Assembly (NCBI RefSeq): GCF_003635045.1
Contig: NZ_RBXT01000001.1
Location: 2,418,001-2,482,000 of the forward strand
Origin: Terracoccus luteus
GTDB taxonomy: Bacteria; Actinomycetota; Actinomycetes; Actinomycetales; Dermatophilaceae
Length of the DNA stretch: 64,000 nucleotides
Direction: 5' to 3'
Below, piece after piece: positions 40,634 to 49,649 of the stretch (position 1 is its first letter; every line of letters begins with the position of its first letter). Under the pieces are notes generated by a model, which was not told the DNA's origin, did no database searches, and saw nothing but the letters and a program-made list of their open reading frames with translations. The translations under genes were made by a program, and so were the position numbers.

Positions 40634-43264
40634 TCAGACCTCGAAGTCGAGCAGCACGACGTCGACGACGTCGCCCGAGTCGAGCTGCGTGACGTCGTCG
40701 GGGACGACGAAGAGGGCGTTGGCCTTGGCGAGGTCACCGACGAAGTGTGACCCCTGACCGGCGACCGGCGCCGCGATGAGCGGCCCGTCGGGCGAGCGGG
40801 TCACGACGGCACGGCCGAACTGGCGACGACCGTCGGGCGAGGTGACGCCCGAGGTGAGGGCGGCCCGGCGCAGGCGGCGCTTCTCCGGCTGCAGACGCAT
40901 GAGCCGGCGCAGGGCGGGTCGCACGAAGACCTCGAACGAGACGAACGACGACACGGGGTTGCCGGGCAGGGCGAAGAGCGGCACGCGGCGACCACCCGGC
41001 CCGGTGAGGAAGCCGAAGCCCTGCGGCTTGCCCGGCTGCATGGCGACCTTGACGAAGTCGACGCCCTCCGAGGACAGCGCGCTCTTGACTACGTCGTACG
41101 CGCCCATCGACACGCCGCCGCTCGTGATGACGACGTCGGCCTCGCCGACGACCGCGTCGAGCGCGGCGAGCAGCTCGGCCTCGGTGTCGCCGACGGCGGT
41201 GCGGATCTCGGCGGTGGCGCCGACGTTGATGGCCTCGGCCCACAGCATCGAGGAGTTGGAGTCGTGGATCTGCCCGCGCCCCAACGGTTCTCCGGGGCTC
41301 ACGAGCTCGGCGCCGGTCGAGAGCACGACGACGTGGGGGCGCTGGTGCACCTGCACCTCGGCGTGCCCGCAGGCGGCGAGCACGGCGATCGAGCGCGGGC
41401 CGATGACGTCACCGGCCGGGACGACGAGGCTGCCCTGGCGGACGTCCTCGCCGCGGGGGCGCACGTACTGGCCGCGGCGGACCTTGGCGCGGCACTCGAC
41501 CTGGCCGGCGGCCGCGCCGTCGGTGTCCTCGACGGCGATGACGGCGTCGGCACCCTCGGGCAGCTCGGCGCCGGTCATGATGCGCACCGCCTCACCCGGA
41601 CCGACACGCAGGGCCTTGCCGTCGCCACCGGCGGCCACCTCACCGACGAGGCGCAGCCGCACGGGCCGCTCCCCCACGCCCGACAGCGAGTCTGCCTGGA
41701 CCGCGTAGCCGTCCATCGACGAGTTGTCGAAGCCGGGCAGGTCGAGGCGGGAGCGGACGTCACGGGCCACGACGAGGCCCATCGCCTCGGTGAGCGGGAG
41801 CGACACCGTCGGGGCCGGCTGCAGGGCGCCGAGGATGGCACGCAGGTGCTGGTCGACGGAGCGGATGTCGCGGTGGCGCGGCGGCCGCGGCCGCTCGCCG
41901 ATGACGGCTCCGTCCTGGATGCGCGCCAACCCGTCGATGAGCACGTCACCGACGCAGCGCACGTCCTTGCCGAAGACGGGGTCGCCGATGACGCGCAGGC
42001 TGGTGCACTCCGCCATCGACGGCACGCCGTGCCGGAAGCGGTTCTCGAAGCCGGGCACGAAGCGGTAGGCGGAGTCGAGGTCGACGTAGGGCTCGGGCCC
42101 GGGGCGGGCTGCCACGACGTGGTAGCTGTCGTCGAACGAGAAGTAGTCGGAGCGCAGCACGAGCAGGTCGTTCGTCGTCTTGACCGGGCGGAAGCGGGTG
42201 CGCGGCACGAGGATCGCCTCGGAGCCCTCGAACACCTCGATCGCCGTGCCCATGGCCGACTCGACCTGGATGACCTCGGGGCTGTCGGGGTCGGCCGGGT
42301 CGACCGACTTGTGGTTGACGATGATCGGCAGACCGAGCACGCCGCCGTGGCTCGTCATCCGCTCGCGCAGCACCTCGAGGTTGATCCAGATGTTGTTGGC
42401 GTTGAAGGTGCTGTGCCGTTCGATGTCGCGGAAGTAGCGCTCCTCCCCCTCCTCGACCATCGCCGTGTCACGCAGGATGAGGCGGCCGTCGCTCTTGCGC
42501 ACGGCGAGGTGACCGCCCTTGCGGTCGCTCTTGGTGCGGCGGCAGACCTCGGCGACGAATGGGAGGTCGTGCTCGACCATCCACGCCGCGACGTCGGGGT
42601 CGCACGTGGCCCCGAGGTTGTCGCTGTTGGACAGGAACGCGAAACGGATCCCCTTGGCCAGCAGCGAGTCGAGCACGCCCGAGGTGACGAGCGAGACGTA
42701 GACGTCGCCGTGGCCGGGCGGGCACCACTCGAGCTCGGGGTCGGCCGGCCAGTCGACCGGCGTGAGGGCGCCGGGGCGCAGCTTGGGCTCGGCGTTCTGG
42801 ATGAACTCGAGCGGCAGGCCGTCGACGGGCAGGTCGGGGTACTTGCCGAGGATCTTCAGCGACTCGTCGCTCGTGCGGAAGCTGTTCATCAGCACGAGGG
42901 GCAGCTCGACGTCGTACTGCTCGCGCAGCGAGAGCACCTGCAGGGCGATGATGTCCAGGAAGGTGAGGCCGTCCTTGACCTCGAGCGCCGACTTCGCCCC
43001 GGTCATGCCCATGCCGGTGCCCAGACCGCCGTTGAGCTTGATGACGGCCGTCTGTGACAGCGCGCGGCGGGCCTCCTCGGCGTTCACCGGGGCCTCGCCC
43101 AGCGCCCTGACCTCGCCGAGCGGCTCGATGGTCGCCTCGGGGATCGTGCCCTCGGCACCGTGCTCCAGCTCGTGGAAGTAGTGCTCGAAGACGGTGATGG
43201 CCTCCGGGCCCAGTCCACGCCGTCGCATGCGGTCGACAGCCTCGGCAAGGCCCCTGTGAGTCAT
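40634..43264 (-). CDS. Fused UTP-glucose-1-phosphate uridylyltransferase (UGP2-type) and MoeA
   Basis: 876 residues from ATG 43264. Residues 1-455 are a UDPGP-family pyrophosphorylase: IKLNGGLGTGMGMTGAKSAL (nucleotide loop), GHGDVYVSL, FLSNSDNLGAT and HSTFNANNIWINLEV. Residues about 470-876 are MoeA: SVDQHLRAILGALQ, DNSSMDGYAV, MTGAELPEGADAVIAVEDTD, SGGVSMGAYDVVK and LPGNPVSS. The linker is short and Arg/Pro-rich (GERPRPPRHRD), with no stop and no alternative start codon. In relatives the two are separate adjacent genes. Makes UDP-glucose and inserts molybdate. Leaderless ATG 7 nt after TACTCT. First gene of the leftward moa operon. Confidence 0.92.
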   Translation of the reverse strand: MTHRGLAEAVDRMRRRGLGPEAITVFEHYFHELEHGAEGTIPEATIEPLGEVRALGEAPVNAEEARRALSQTAVIKLNGGLGTGMGMTGAKSALEVKDGLTFLDIIALQVLSLREQYDVELPLVLMNSFRTSDESLKILGKYPDLPVDGLPLEFIQNAEPKLRPGALTPVDWPADPELEWCPPGHGDVYVSLVTSGVLDSLLAKGIRFAFLSNSDNLGATCDPDVAAWMVEHDLPFVAEVCRRTKSDRKGGHLAVRKSDGRLILRDTAMVEEGEERYFRDIERHSTFNANNIWINLEVLRERMTSHGGVLGLPIIVNHKSVDPADPDSPEVIQVESAMGTAIEVFEGSEAILVPRTRFRPVKTTNDLLVLRSDYFSFDDSYHVVAARPGPEPYVDLDSAYRFVPGFENRFRHGVPSMAECTSLRVIGDPVFGKDVRCVGDVLIDGLARIQDGAVIGERPRPPRHRDIRSVDQHLRAILGALQPAPTVSLPLTEAMGLVVARDVRSRLDLPGFDNSSMDGYAVQADSLSGVGERPVRLRLVGEVAAGGDGKALRVGPGEAVRIMTGAELPEGADAVIAVEDTDGAAAGQVECRAKVRRGQYVRPRGEDVRQGSLVVPAGDVIGPRSIAVLAACGHAEVQVHQRPHVVVLSTGAELVSPGEPLGRGQIHDSNSSMLWAEAINVGATAEIRTAVGDTEAELLAALDAVVGEADVVITSGGVSMGAYDVVKSALSSEGVDFVKVAMQPGKPQGFGFLTGPGGRRVPLFALPGNPVSSFVSFEVFVRPALRRLMRLQPEKRRLRRAALTSGVTSPDGRRQFGRAVVTRSPDGPLIAAPVAGQGSHFVGDLAKANALFVVPDDVTQLDSGDVVDVVLLDFEV

Positions 43265-43271
43265 GCGTTCC

Positions 43272-43277
43272 AGAGTA
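43272..43277 (-). promoter_or_regulatory. -10 box TACTCT, leaderless start
   Basis: On the minus strand TACTCT ends 7 nt before ATG 43264; this fixes the start over an upstream in-frame ATG at 43321. Confidence 0.5.
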
Positions 43278-43323
43278 CGGTGGACGATGTGGGGCAACTG
43301 GGAAACCGCAGAATGAAGCACGG

Positions 43324-43947
43324 ATGAGCGCCCTTGACAAGGGTGATCTGCGTCACGTCCTCCGGCGAGAGCGTCGGGAGCGTGTGGCGGCCCTCACACC
43401 GGCCCGTCGCGAGGCCGCCGGGGCAGCCCTCGCGAGCGCCGTGCTCGGCTTCGTCCCACCGGATGCCGGGCCCGCGACGGTCGCCGTGTACGAGTCCCTG
43501 CCGGACGAGCCCCCGACCGGTGAGCTCGTGCGACGGCTCGTCGAGGCCGGTCACACCGTGCTCGTGCCGGTGACCCTCGACGACTGGTCACTCGACTGGA
43601 CCCCGGCCCGCGTCGGCACGGTGGCCGACCGGGCGACGACCTCGAGGACGACCCGCGAGCAGACGGCCGAGGGTCTCACCCTGCTCGGCCCCGACGCCCT
43701 CGCCCGGTGCGACCTCGTCGTCGTGCCGGCCCTGGCCGTCGACGCCCACGGGTCACGGCTCGGGCAGGGCGGCGGCTGCTACGACCGGGCGCTCGCGCAC
43801 CGCGACCCCGCGGCCCCCGTCATCGCCCTCGTGCACGACGGCGAGCTGAGCCCGACGCCCCTGCCCCGCGAGCCGCACGACGTCCCCGTCGACGGCTGGG
43901 TCACGACGACCGGGGAGGTCGGTCGGGCGTCCTCAGCCGGCGGGTGA
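43324..43947 (+). CDS. 5-formyltetrahydrofolate cyclo-ligase
   Basis: 207 residues. Contains the YgfA-family nucleotide motif GSRLGQGGGCYDRALAHRD, VAVYESLPDEPPTGELV and VVVPALAVD. Converts 5-formyl-THF and ATP to 5,10-methenyl-THF. Divergent from the UGPase-MoeA gene; the same neighbour pair is common in actinobacteria. Its end overlaps the convergent penicillin acylase gene by 15 nt. Confidence 0.93.
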   Translation: MSALDKGDLRHVLRRERRERVAALTPARREAAGAALASAVLGFVPPDAGPATVAVYESLPDEPPTGELVRRLVEAGHTVLVPVTLDDWSLDWTPARVGTVADRATTSRTTREQTAEGLTLLGPDALARCDLVVVPALAVDAHGSRLGQGGGCYDRALAHRDPAAPVIALVHDGELSPTPLPREPHDVPVDGWVTTTGEVGRASSAGG

Positions 43948-46527
43948 CCCCGGCGGCGTGAGCGTCAGCTCGACGTCCGAGGCGTCGCTCACCGCCTGAC
44001 GGCTGAACGGCCACGGGAACGGCTCGTTCGCGACCCACGCGTTGATCTGGTCGGCGTAGTGCGCGTTGTAGGCGTGCCCCGACTGGCCCGTGGAGTTGAC
44101 CCAGCGGGAGGCATCGAGGTCGGACAGGTCGACGACCATGCGCATCGACGGACCCGAGGTGACGGCGTAACCGGGCTCCGCGGCATCCCAGCCGTTGGCG
44201 TTGACGATCGAGCTGCCGCCGCCGAGCTCGATGCCGCCGCGGTCGAAGATGCTGCGGACGACCTCCGGCAGCGACGGGTCGCCCATGACCTGGTGCGTGA
44301 GCTCGAGCTGGTGCAGCCGGCCCCAGCGCCACGTCGCCGGCACCTTGCCGAGCTCGCGGGCCAGGTCGAGGCGCGCCTCGACGAGGGCCCGCTTGAGGAT
44401 CTCGCCCGAGCCCTCGACGACGCCCGGGGTGGTCCGGTCGTCCCACCAGTCGTTGTCTGGGTCCTTGAGCAGCTGCTCCATGACGACCATCCAGCGGCTG
44501 CCGCCGTTGGGCGCGATGTCGTTGGGCAGCTCGTCGAACGTGTACTCGAGCAGGTGCTTCCACACCGCGTTGTAGTAGGCGGCCGAGGCCGAGTCGCGGC
44601 CCGTGCCGCTCGGCTGGCTGCCGTCCCAGTCGCGCAGCAGCAGCTGCGCCTGGGCGGTGAAGTCGTCGACCTGCACCTGCAGCAGCCGCTCGCTCAGCAT
44701 CGGCGCGAAGGTGTTGCGCACGTCGCCCTGGATGTCGCTCATCTTCTGCGGCGAGACCTTGCCCGCCCCGTTGATGAGCTCACGGATGCGCTGGGCGCGG
44801 AAACCGGCATCCCACTCGGTCGTGAGGAACGGCTCGTCGGCCGCCGTGACGGCCTGGTTGGCCGTGACGATGTAGCCCTCGGGCGGGTCGTAGGCGTACG
44901 GCATCTCGTCGAAGGGGACGGTGCCGCGCCAGTCCCACTGGCTGTCCCAGCCGGGCGAGGGCCAGTAGCCGGGGGGCGCACCCGAGGTGGCCGAGCGGCG
45001 GACGGGGATGACGCCCGGCGCCTGGTAGCCGATGTGGCCGTCGGTGTCGGCGTAGACGAGGTTCTGCGACGGCACCGCGAACAGCTCGGCGGCGGAGCGG
45101 AACTCCTGCCAGCTCGTGGCCCGGTCCATCGCGAAGATGGCGTCGGCGGTCGTGCCGGGGGTCAGGGCGGTCCACGCGAGCGAGACGGCGAAGCTGCTGC
45201 TCTGCGGGGCCCCGCGCACGACGACCCGGTCACCGGCCTCCTCCACGGAGGGGACGGCATCCGAGAGGATCGGCCCGTGCACCGTCGAACGGACGGTGAT
45301 CGGCACGTCGGCGCCGCCGGCGACCTTGATCGTCTCGGTGCGCGACTGCAGCGGCACCTGCTGGCCGTCGCGCAGGTACGTGTCGCCGGTGACCTGCTCG
45401 AGGTAGAAGTCGGTGACGTCGGGGCCGAGGTTGGTGAAGCCCCAGGCGACCTTCTGGTTGTGGCCGATGACGACGCCCGGCAGCCCGGAGAACGAGAAGC
45501 CGGAGACCTGGAACGGGCACGACGTCGAGAGCGTGCGGCACTGGAGGTTGACCTGGCTCCAGATGCTCGGAATGGCGAGGGACAGGTGCGGGTCGTTGGC
45601 GAGCAGCGGCTTGCCCGTCGTCGTGCGCGAGCCGGAGACGACCCACGAGTTCGACCCGATGTCCTCGCCCTTGCCGAAGGTGGCCGGGATGGCCTCGATG
45701 GCGGAGGCGGTGCGGTCGAGGGCCGACTGTGTCGTCGGGGCGCGCAGGGCGGACGCGACGGCCGGCACCGGGGCGGCGGCCTGCGACGTGGCGTCGGCCG
45801 ACCGCGGCTTCCAGTCGTCGGACGACAGGATCGGCAGGTTCCGCTCGTACGGGTAGGGCGGGTAGAGCAGGTTGATCTGGCTGACGGGGGTGCGGCCACC
45901 GCGGGAGAGGCGGGCCCGGGTCAGCTCGTCGTCGTAGTCGCCGCGCAGGTCCCACGCCATCGCCTTGAGCCACGCGAGCGAGTCGACGGGCGACCACGGC
46001 TCGACCCGGTAGTCGGGGTTGCGGGTGGCGAGCAGGCGGTACTCGAGCGACATGCTCGCGGCCGAGCCCTCGGCCCGGATGTAGGCGTTGACGCCGTCGG
46101 CGTACGCCTGCAGGTACTGACGGGTCTCGGGGGCGAGGCGCGGCAGCTCGGCCTCGGCGACGCGGCGCCAGCCCATCGTGCGGATGACCCGGTCGGTCTG
46201 CAGGCCGCTCGCGCCGACGAGCTCGGACAGCCGCCCGGCGGTGATGTGGCGGCGCAGGTCCATCTCGAAGAAGCGGTCCTGGGCGCTGACGTAGCCCTGC
46301 GCCCGGAAGAGGTCGGTGGCGGTGTCGGCGTAGATCGTCGGGATGCCGCGGGCGTCGCGCGAGACCTGCACCTGACCGCTCAGCCCCTCGACCTCGAGTG
46401 TGCCCCCGGTCTGCGGGAAGGGCTGGCGGACGGTCGAGATCGCGAAGATGCTCAGTGCCACCACGGCGACGAGGACGAACGCGAGGGCCGACAGGCCGAC
46501 GCGGCGGACGAGCTTCTTGCGGGGCAC
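43933..46527 (-). CDS. Penicillin acylase family (Ntn) hydrolase
   Basis: 864 residues from GTG 46527. An N-terminal membrane anchor or signal (VGLSALAFVLVAVVALSIFA), then the alpha-chain region (VSRDARGIPTIYADTATDLF) and the self-processing point at GSNSWVVSGSRTTTGKPLLA, where the serine of GSN becomes the beta-chain nucleophile; ANDPHL is conserved. Members hydrolyse amides: beta-lactams, N-acyl-homoserine lactones, cyclic lipopeptides. Substrate unknown. Leaderless GTG 6 nt after TAGTCT. Confidence 0.92.
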   Translation of the reverse strand: MPRKKLVRRVGLSALAFVLVAVVALSIFAISTVRQPFPQTGGTLEVEGLSGQVQVSRDARGIPTIYADTATDLFRAQGYVSAQDRFFEMDLRRHITAGRLSELVGASGLQTDRVIRTMGWRRVAEAELPRLAPETRQYLQAYADGVNAYIRAEGSAASMSLEYRLLATRNPDYRVEPWSPVDSLAWLKAMAWDLRGDYDDELTRARLSRGGRTPVSQINLLYPPYPYERNLPILSSDDWKPRSADATSQAAAPVPAVASALRAPTTQSALDRTASAIEAIPATFGKGEDIGSNSWVVSGSRTTTGKPLLANDPHLSLAIPSIWSQVNLQCRTLSTSCPFQVSGFSFSGLPGVVIGHNQKVAWGFTNLGPDVTDFYLEQVTGDTYLRDGQQVPLQSRTETIKVAGGADVPITVRSTVHGPILSDAVPSVEEAGDRVVVRGAPQSSSFAVSLAWTALTPGTTADAIFAMDRATSWQEFRSAAELFAVPSQNLVYADTDGHIGYQAPGVIPVRRSATSGAPPGYWPSPGWDSQWDWRGTVPFDEMPYAYDPPEGYIVTANQAVTAADEPFLTTEWDAGFRAQRIRELINGAGKVSPQKMSDIQGDVRNTFAPMLSERLLQVQVDDFTAQAQLLLRDWDGSQPSGTGRDSASAAYYNAVWKHLLEYTFDELPNDIAPNGGSRWMVVMEQLLKDPDNDWWDDRTTPGVVEGSGEILKRALVEARLDLARELGKVPATWRWGRLHQLELTHQVMGDPSLPEVVRSIFDRGGIELGGGSSIVNANGWDAAEPGYAVTSGPSMRMVVDLSDLDASRWVNSTGQSGHAYNAHYADQINAWVANEPFPWPFSRQAVSDASDVELTLTPPGSPAG

Positions 46528-46533
46528 GGGTCG

Positions 46534-46539
46534 AGACTA
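46534..46539 (-). promoter_or_regulatory. -10 box TAGTCT, leaderless start
   Basis: On the minus strand TAGTCT ends 6 nt before GTG 46527. Confidence 0.5.
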
Positions 46540-46616
46540 GGCGATGCCGCAGGGCCCTTCGCGACGGCGCACGGGCCGGATGGTTGGATGGTCGCAGCGA
46601 TCGCGGGAGGCCGGGC

Positions 46617-48137
46617 ATGCCGCTGCTGACGACCATCACGTCGTCGGGGATGACCCTCGACGACCTCACGCGTGTGCTCCTCATCGGCTCGCTGGTCATG
46701 CTCGTGGCCGTCGCCGCCGTGCGCCTCTCGACCCGCTCGGGCCTGCCGTCGCTGCTCATCTACCTCGCGATCGGCCTCGCCCTCGGAAACGCCGGTGCCG
46801 GCATCCAGTTCGACAACGCGTCGGTGACGCGGGTGCTCGGCTACGCCGCCCTCGTGCTCATCCTCAGCGAGGGCGGGCTGACGACGTCGTGGGGCAACAT
46901 CAAGGATGCCGTCGCACCCGCGGCGGTGCTCTCGACCGTCGGCGTCGCCGTGTCGGTCATCGTCGTCGCGGTCGCGGCGCACACGATCCTGCCGCTGTCG
47001 TGGACGATCTCGCTGCTCGTCGGCGCCATCGTCACCTCGACCGACGCGGCGGCCGTCTTCGCGGTGCTGCGCAACGTGCCGCTGCCGAAGCGGCTGTCGG
47101 GGATGCTCGAGGCGGAGGCGGGGTTCAACGACGCGCCGGTCGTGATCCTCGTCGTCGCCTTCGCCGCGCAGGGTGTGCCCGGCGCGGAGGCGGAGCCCTG
47201 GTACCTGCTCGTCGGCAGCGCCGCCTTCGAGCTCGTCGGCGGGGCGCTCGTCGGCGTCGCGGTGGGCTGGGTCGGCGGGCAGCTGCTCAAGCGGGCGGCG
47301 GGCGGGTCGTCGGCGCTGTTCTCCATCGGCATCGTCACCCTCACGGTGCTGGCCTACGCGCTCGGCACGGCCGTGCACGTCTCCGGCTTCCTCGCGACGT
47401 ACCTGTCCGCGCTCGTGCTCGGCAACATGGGCCTGCCCTACCGCACGGCGTTCCAGAGCTTCGGCAACGCCCTGGGGTGGATCGCGCAGATCGGCCTCTT
47501 CGTGCTGCTCGGGCTGCTCGCCGACCCCTTCCGCCTCGACGAGCAGATCGTGCCCGCCGTCGTCATCGGGCTCGTGCTGCTGCTCGTGGCCCGGCCGCTG
47601 TCGGTCATCGCGTCGACGTCGTGGTTCGGGCTCTCGTGGCGCGACCAGGCCTTCCTGTCGTGGGCGGGGCTGCGCGGCGCGGTGCCCGTCGTGCTCGCGA
47701 CCGTGCCGCTCGTCGTCGGCACGCCCGACACCGAGTGGATCTTCGACCTCGTCTTCATGCTGGTCGTCGTCTTCACCATCGTGCAGGCGCCGACGCTGCC
47801 GTGGGTGGCCCGCCGGCTCGGGCTCGTCGAGGACGTCCACTCGGTCGACGTCGACCTCGAGAGCACGACCCTCCTCGAGATCGGGGCCGACGTCCTGCAG
47901 GTCTCGGTCGGCGACCAGTCGCGCCTGCACGGGGTGGCCGTGTTCGAGCTGCGCCTGCCGAAGGGGGCCAACGTCACCCTCGTCGTGCGCGACGGGGAGT
48001 CGTTCGTGCCCGCGCCGCACACGACGATCCGGCACGGCGACCGGTTGCTCGTCGTCGCCCCGTCGAAGGTGCACCACCGCACCGAGCAGCGCATCCGCGC
48101 CGTGAGCCGGGACGGGCGGCTGGCGGGCTGGCCGTGA
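46617..48137 (+). CDS. Potassium/proton antiporter (CPA-type, NhaP2/CvrA-like)
   Basis: 506 residues from ATG 46617 with GGGAGG upstream. About 12 membrane helices with the CPA motifs VGAIVTSTDAAAVFAVLRNV and LEAEAGFNDAPVVILVVAFA, then a C-terminal TrkA-C (RCK_C) domain from about residue 425 (LQVSVGDQSRLHGVAVFEL). Exchanges K+ or Na+ for H+; RCK_C regulates by nucleotides or ions. Monocistronic, divergent from the acylase. Confidence 0.9.
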   Translation: MPLLTTITSSGMTLDDLTRVLLIGSLVMLVAVAAVRLSTRSGLPSLLIYLAIGLALGNAGAGIQFDNASVTRVLGYAALVLILSEGGLTTSWGNIKDAVAPAAVLSTVGVAVSVIVVAVAAHTILPLSWTISLLVGAIVTSTDAAAVFAVLRNVPLPKRLSGMLEAEAGFNDAPVVILVVAFAAQGVPGAEAEPWYLLVGSAAFELVGGALVGVAVGWVGGQLLKRAAGGSSALFSIGIVTLTVLAYALGTAVHVSGFLATYLSALVLGNMGLPYRTAFQSFGNALGWIAQIGLFVLLGLLADPFRLDEQIVPAVVIGLVLLLVARPLSVIASTSWFGLSWRDQAFLSWAGLRGAVPVVLATVPLVVGTPDTEWIFDLVFMLVVVFTIVQAPTLPWVARRLGLVEDVHSVDVDLESTTLLEIGADVLQVSVGDQSRLHGVAVFELRLPKGANVTLVVRDGESFVPAPHTTIRHGDRLLVVAPSKVHHRTEQRIRAVSRDGRLAGWP

Positions 48138-48199
48138 TCGCTGGCCCGCTGGCCCGCTGGCCGTGACGTCCGGGGCGCGGGCGCCCGTGCGCGGCTGCG

Positions 48200-48205
48200 T
48201 ACACT
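48200..48205 (+). promoter_or_regulatory. -10 box TACACT for the FmdB-type gene
   Basis: TACACT precedes the gene by 57 nt; unlike neighbouring genes this one has a leader with a GAGGA ribosome site before ATG 48263. Confidence 0.4.
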
Positions 48206-48262
48206 TCCCTGCGTCACCGCCGCGGTGACCGACCCCTGCACCAGACGCGCGAGGACCCGCCG

Positions 48263-48697
48263 ATGCCCACCTACTCGTACGCGTGCACCTCGTGCTCGCA
48301 CGCCTTCGACATCCGTCAGTCGTTCACCGACGACACGCTGACCTTCTGCCCCGAGTGCGGTGAGCACACGCTGCGCAAGGTCATCCACCCCGTCGGGATC
48401 GCGTTCAAGGGCTCCGGCTTCTACAAGACCGACTCGCGGGCGAGTGCATCGAAGCCGTCGGGCTCGAGCTCGGGCGACAAGGGCTCGGGCGACAAGGGCG
48501 ACAAGGGCTTGGGTTCGGGTTCGGGCTCCTCGTCCGGTGGCGACACGTCAGGCGCCTCGGGCTCCTCGGGCTCGTCGGGTGCGGCGTCGAAGGGCACGGG
48601 TGCCGGGTCGTCCTCCTCGGGGTCCTCGTCCTCGTCCGGGTCATCGGGCTCGGGCTCCTCGTCCGGTGGCTCGGGCTCGTCGTCCACATCCTCCTGA
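48263..48697 (+). CDS. FmdB-family zinc ribbon protein with Ser/Gly-rich tail
   Basis: 144 residues. The N-terminal 55 residues are a full FmdB zinc ribbon (CxxC at C8/C11 and C29/C32; MPTYSYACTSCSHAFDI, then GIAFKGSGFYKTDSR). The rest is a low-complexity Ser/Gly/Lys tail rich in GDKG and SSGSS repeats. FmdB proteins are small and of uncertain, possibly regulatory, role. The tail is long for the family. Confidence 0.88.
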   Translation: MPTYSYACTSCSHAFDIRQSFTDDTLTFCPECGEHTLRKVIHPVGIAFKGSGFYKTDSRASASKPSGSSSGDKGSGDKGDKGLGSGSGSSSGGDTSGASGSSGSSGAASKGTGAGSSSSGSSSSSGSSGSGSSSGGSGSSSTSS

Positions 48698-48766
48698 CGA
48701 CGCGACGGCCGGACGGCCGTCGTCCACAGGCCCGTCGACGACCGCCGGTCGCCGGCGGGGCGCCCC

Positions 48767-48772
48767 TAGAGT
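48767..48772 (+). promoter_or_regulatory. -10 box TAGAGT, leaderless start
   Basis: TAGAGT ends 7 nt before ATG 48780. Confidence 0.5.
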
Positions 48773-48779
48773 CGGGGGC

Positions 48780-49649
48780 ATGGCCGACCCTGCGCTGACC
48801 GCGTCCTCCCCCGCCCCGACCGTCGACGGTCCGCGGGCCGACATCGGCGTCATCGGCGGCTCCGGCCTCTACGACTTCCTCGAGACCTACGACACCGTCG
48901 AGGTCGACACCCCGTTCGGCCCGCCGAGCGACCCCCTCGTCGTCGGCGAGGTCGACGGCCGGCGCGTGGCCTTCGTCGCGCGGCACGGCAAGGGCCACCG
49001 CTTCGCGCCGCACCGGGTCAACTACCGCGCCAACCTCTGGGCGCTGCGCGCGGTCGGGGTGCGGCAGGTGCTCTCGCCGTGCGCCGTCGGGTCGCTGCGA
49101 CCCGAGAACGGGCCCGGCACCGTCGTCGTGCCCGACCAGGTCGTCGACCGCACGTGGGGTCGCGGCCACACCGTCTACGAGCAGGAGGGGCCGGTCGTCC
49201 ACATCGGTTTCGCCGACCCCTTCTGCCCGCGCGGCCGGTCCGTCGCCCTCGGCTCGGTGCGGCGGGCGGGCCTCGACGCCGTCGACGGCGGAACCCTCGT
49301 GGTCGTCAACGGTCCGCGTTTCTCCAGCCGCGCCGAGTCGGTCATGCACCAGCAACAGGGCTGGTCCGTCGTCGGCATGACGACGATGCCCGAGGCCGCC
49401 ATCGCGCGCGAGCTCGCCCTGTGCTTCACGACCATCGCCATGGTCACCGATCACGACGCCGGGGTCGAGGGCGGCGAGGCCGTCTCGCACGACGAGGTGC
49501 TGCGGGTCTTCGCCGCGAACGTCGACCGCCTCAAGGGGGTCCTGCGCGACGCCATCGGCGACCTGCCCGAGCCCGAGTCCGACGCCGATGCGACGTGCCC
49601 GTGCCGACGGGCTCTCGACGGCATCGAGCTGCCGTTCGCGTTGCCGTGA
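48780..49649 (+). CDS. S-methyl-5'-thioadenosine phosphorylase
   Basis: 289 residues. PNP/MTAP family: IGVIGGSGLYDFL at the start, FVARHGKGHRFAPHRVNYRA, VNGPRFSSRAES (phosphate and substrate loop) and VVGMTTMPEAAIARELALCF, then VTDHDAG. Cleaves methylthioadenosine to adenine and methylthioribose-1-phosphate in polyamine/methionine salvage. Leaderless ATG. Its stop overlaps the next gene's GTG (GTGA). Confidence 0.93.
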   Translation: MADPALTASSPAPTVDGPRADIGVIGGSGLYDFLETYDTVEVDTPFGPPSDPLVVGEVDGRRVAFVARHGKGHRFAPHRVNYRANLWALRAVGVRQVLSPCAVGSLRPENGPGTVVVPDQVVDRTWGRGHTVYEQEGPVVHIGFADPFCPRGRSVALGSVRRAGLDAVDGGTLVVVNGPRFSSRAESVMHQQQGWSVVGMTTMPEAAIARELALCFTTIAMVTDHDAGVEGGEAVSHDEVLRVFAANVDRLKGVLRDAIGDLPEPESDADATCPCRRALDGIELPFALP

